A DNA stretch of 64,000 nt, taken from NCBI RefSeq assembly GCF_003072125.1, contig NZ_QCYH01000001.1:496001-560000 (forward strand), written 5' to 3'. Origin of the DNA: Pelagivirga sediminicola. Its GTDB lineage: Bacteria; Pseudomonadota; Alphaproteobacteria; Rhodobacterales; Rhodobacteraceae. Shown piece after piece: positions 61,399-64,000 of this stretch. Under the pieces are notes generated by a model. The model was not told where the DNA came from. It saw only the letters and a program-made list of their open reading frames with translations, and did not search any database. How positions within the stretch are numbered: position 1 is the stretch's first letter; the number at the start of each line of letters is the position of its first letter. A program made the translations under genes and the position numbers.

Positions 61399-64000
61399 GC
61401 GGCCGAGCGACCACCAGCCCTTGCGCTTGGGCTTTTCCGGCTCGGCCTCGGGCTGAGGCGTGGCCTCTGCGGTGGAGGCCGCTTCAGGCTCTTGCGCCGG
61501 TTGCGCGTCCGAAGGCGCCGACGCGGGGGGCGCGGCGGTCTCTGGCGCGACGTCGGCGACAGGCGCGGCCTGCGGCTGATCGGCGGCCTCGGGCATCGGC
61601 ATGGGCTGAGGCTCGGCCTCGGTTGCCGGGGCTTCGGTGGTCACTGCCGGGGCGCTGTCTGCCTTGCGGGTCCGCGGCTTGCGCGCGGGTTTGGGTTTGG
61701 GCGCATCCTCGGCCGCCGGGACGGCTTCGGGCGCTGTATCCGCGTCCGCCTTCTTGGCGCGGGGTTTGCGTGTGCGCTTGGGCTTGGGCGCCTCTTCTTC
61801 GTCGGTCGCGGCGCCGTTCGCGTCGGCTGCGGCGGCGACCGGCTGGGGCGCGTCATCGCCGTTCTGGGCAGGCGCATCCGCACCGTTGCCGCGCCGGGTG
61901 CGATCCTCCTCCTGATCATCATCGGAGTCATCGGAGGCGTCATCGGAATCGTCGCTATCGCCGCCGTTGTCGTCGCCGTTCTGCGATCTGGAGGACGATT
62001 TGCGGCGGCGGCGGCGGCGGCGCTTCTTGGGCTTGTCGCCGTCATCCTCGCCATTGCCGCCATTGCCGTTCGATTCGTTTCGCGTCTGGCTGCCCTCGTC
62101 GCTGTCGGCGTCATCATCGGCGGGCAGTTCGTCGGGATCGGCCTCGGTCTCGCTGTCGATATCCTCCATCAGCGTGCTGTCGGCCGATACCACGCGCACG
62201 ACCTGCTCGGGCACGGCGCGGGTGGCTGTCTTGAACTTCTCCAGCGAGAAGTCGGGGCTGATGAGGCTGGGATCGCCCTCGATGCGCACCGACATGCCAT
62301 AGCGGACCTCGATCTGGCCGACGCGCTCGCGCTTTTGGTTCATCATGAAGTTGGCGATGGCAACCGGCGCGCGCACCAAGACCTCAAGCGAGCGGCCCTT
62401 GGTGCCCTCTTCCTCGACCTGGCGCAGGATGTTCAGCGCAAGGTTGTCGTCCGAGCGGATCAGGCCGGTGCCGTGGCAGGACGGGCAAGGCTGCGTCGTC
62501 GCCTCGATCATGCCGGGGCGCAGGCGCTGGCGGCTCATCTCCATCAGGCCAAAGCCGGAAATGCGGCTGACCTGGATGCGCGCGCGGTCGGTCTTGAGCT
62601 TGTCCTTCATGCGCTTTTCGACGGCGGCGTTGTTCTTGCGCTCGTCCATGTCGATGAAGTCGATGACGATGAGGCCGGCAAGATCGCGCAGGCGCAGCTG
62701 GCGGGCGACCTCCTCGGCGGCCTCAAGGTTGGTCTTGAGCGCGGTTTCCTCGATCGAGCCTTCCTTGGTGGCGCGGCCGGAGTTGACGTCGACGGCGACA
62801 AGCGCCTCGGTCACGCCGATCACGATATAGCCGCCGGATTTCAGCTGAACCGTCGGGTTGAACATCGAGTTGAGGTAGGATTCCACCTGGAAGCGCGCGA
62901 AAAGCGGCATCGTGTCGACGTAATGCTTCACGTTCTTCGCGTGGGACGGCATGATCATCTTCATGAAGTCCTTGGCGATGCGATAGCCGCGCTCGCCCTC
63001 CACTAGAACCTCGTCGATCTCGCGATTATAGAGGTCGCGGATCGAGCGCTTGATCAGATCGCCCTCTTCGTAGATCTTGGCGGGCGCGATGGATTTCAGC
63101 GTTAGTTCGCGGATCTGCTCCCACATGCGTTGAAGATACTCGTAATCGCGCTTGATTTCCGGCTTGGTGCGCTTGGCGCCTGCCGTGCGCACGATCAGGC
63201 CCGCGCCCTTGGGCACGTCGATCTCGTTGGCGATTTCCTTCAGCTTCTTGCGGTCGGGCGCGTTGGTGATCTTGCGGCTGATGCCGCCGCCGCGGGCGGT
63301 GTTGGGCATCAGGACGCAATAGCGACCCGCCAGCGACAGATAGGTGGTCAGCGCCGCGCCCTTGTTGCCGCGCTCTTCCTTGACGACCTGGACCAGCAGG
63401 ATCTGGCGGACCTTGACGACCTCCTGGATCTTGTACTTGCGCGCGCGGGGCTTGCGGGGCGGGCGGATATCGTCGTGGCTGTCCTCGTCGGCGACGACCT
63501 CGATATCCTCATCCTTGTCGGCAGCATCGTCGATGCTGTCGTCGGTGTCGTCATCGCGGCGCGAGCGGCGGGTGCGCGATGTGCGGCGCGGCTTGCGCGG
63601 GGCATCGTCGTCGCTGTCGCTGTCGTCATCATCGCTGTCGCCGTTATCGCCATTGGATGTGTCCGGGCCGCCATTGGGCTCTTCCACGGGCGTTTCGGCG
63701 ACGCGGTCCATGGGCGAGGTGCCTTCGTCGACGTCGAAATCGATCGTCTCCATTCCCGAAACGTCGGACTGCGTTACCGCATCCTCGTCCGAGCTGGTCT
63801 TTTCGGCCTTGGAGCGGCTGCGCCCGCCGCGCGAGCGGCGCTTGGACTTGTCGCCATTCTCTTCCTCGGCCTCCTGGGCCTCGGCATAGGCGCGCTCTTC
63901 TTCCATCAGCGCCTCGCGGTCGGCGATGGGGATCTGGTAGTAATCGGGGTGGATTTCCGAAAACGCAAGGAACCCGTGACGGTTTCCGCCATAGTCGATA
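61396..64000 (-). CDS. rne: Ribonuclease E (5' end outside the window)
   Basis: The visible 868 codons cover most of RNase E, the main endoribonuclease of mRNA decay and rRNA processing. Toward the upstream edge is the S1-domain start (DYGGNRHGFLAF, then IHPDYYQIPIADREAL). It is interrupted by a long acidic/basic insert of about 150 residues. The catalytic core has VDVNSGRATKEGSIEETA and VIDFIDMDE with metal-binding Asp, and the Zn-link is CPSC. A long disordered Pro/Ala/Lys-rich C-terminal scaffold ends in KRKGWWSLGR. The gene continues beyond 64000, so the start is not seen. Confidence 0.96.
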   Translation of the reverse strand, partial: IDYGGNRHGFLAFSEIHPDYYQIPIADREALMEEERAYAEAQEAEEENGDKSKRRSRGGRSRSKAEKTSSDEDAVTQSDVSGMETIDFDVDEGTSPMDRVAETPVEEPNGGPDTSNGDNGDSDDDDSDSDDDAPRKPRRTSRTRRSRRDDDTDDSIDDAADKDEDIEVVADEDSHDDIRPPRKPRARKYKIQEVVKVRQILLVQVVKEERGNKGAALTTYLSLAGRYCVLMPNTARGGGISRKITNAPDRKKLKEIANEIDVPKGAGLIVRTAGAKRTKPEIKRDYEYLQRMWEQIRELTLKSIAPAKIYEEGDLIKRSIRDLYNREIDEVLVEGERGYRIAKDFMKMIMPSHAKNVKHYVDTMPLFARFQVESYLNSMFNPTVQLKSGGYIVIGVTEALVAVDVNSGRATKEGSIEETALKTNLEAAEEVARQLRLRDLAGLIVIDFIDMDERKNNAAVEKRMKDKLKTDRARIQVSRISGFGLMEMSRQRLRPGMIEATTQPCPSCHGTGLIRSDDNLALNILRQVEEEGTKGRSLEVLVRAPVAIANFMMNQKRERVGQIEVRYGMSVRIEGDPSLISPDFSLEKFKTATRAVPEQVVRVVSADSTLMEDIDSETEADPDELPADDDADSDEGSQTRNESNGNGGNGEDDGDKPKKRRRRRRRKSSSRSQNGDDNGGDSDDSDDASDDSDDDQEEDRTRRGNGADAPAQNGDDAPQPVAAAADANGAATDEEEAPKPKRTRKPRAKKADADTAPEAVPAAEDAPKPKPARKPRTRKADSAPAVTTEAPATEAEPQPMPMPEAADQPQAAPVADVAPETAAPPASAPSDAQPAQEPEAASTAEATPQPEAEPEKPKRKGWWSLGR

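Overview
The window is chromosomal DNA from a high-GC alphaproteobacterium, most likely a Rhodobacterales (Rhodobacteraceae/Roseobacter-group) species. Supporting signs are the CLNWGC-type dihydrolipoyl dehydrogenase, an RNase E with an acidic insert, two dimethylglycine-dehydrogenase/GcvT fusion proteins, a bactofilin paired with an M23 peptidase, a LysR-mmsA-ybdK-mmsB valine-degradation cluster, and two GTTC-N7-GTTC LexA boxes of the alphaproteobacterial type. Coding density is high, most genes are housekeeping, and no prophage, insertion sequence or CRISPR array was seen. Three genes (rnd, the M23 peptidase and the gene before xerD) appear to start with TTG, and several pairs overlap by 4 nt (ATGA), which suggests translational coupling.

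Layout. 1-4.4 kb: sufE fragment, a lipoprotein, rnd, purM-purN, a CAT-anticodon tRNA, and a cobalamin riboswitch that precedes one small uncharacterised gene. 4.5-8 kb: uvrD with a LexA box, zapA and a coupled coiled-coil protein. 8-14 kb: tkt, a DUF808 protein, gap, a 47-aa membrane peptide, coaD and a CBS protein. 14-21 kb: mmsA/mmsB with their LysR regulator and a carboxylate-amine ligase, an AI-2E family permease, and a GAF-EAL protein. 21-33 kb: uvrA with a LexA box, DUF488, lpd, DUF924, an MFS permease, queA, a large AsmA/DUF3971 protein and a Bcp-type peroxiredoxin. 33-37 kb: M23 peptidase and bactofilin, then small secreted and membrane genes and a RAYT-like gene. 37-51 kb: lepA, a lipoprotein, an HNH nuclease, yebC, an SLC13/RCK permease, an EamA permease, a YmdB-like phosphoesterase, aroK-aroB, an xerD operon and a CorC-type protein. 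51-64 kb: two paralogous FAD/GcvT oxidoreductases around a DUF2254 membrane protein, a P450 coupled to a membrane hydrolase, ccdA, a TusA-like protein and rne (5' end outside the window).

The most unusual region is 35.9-37.3 kb. Two inverted copies of a roughly 115-bp double-hairpin repeat enclose a gene related to REP-associated tyrosine transposases whose HUH and tyrosine residues have been lost. A third, half-length copy lies at 61.35 kb and provides the rne stop codon. The second most unusual is the B12 riboswitch at 4.2 kb, which controls a single 88-aa protein carrying an HxxCxxC motif and no recognisable cobalamin gene. The SOS boxes at uvrA and uvrD, the ZapA-coupled coiled-coil protein, the bactofilin/M23 overlap and the P450-hydrolase pair are further functional links visible in the sequence.
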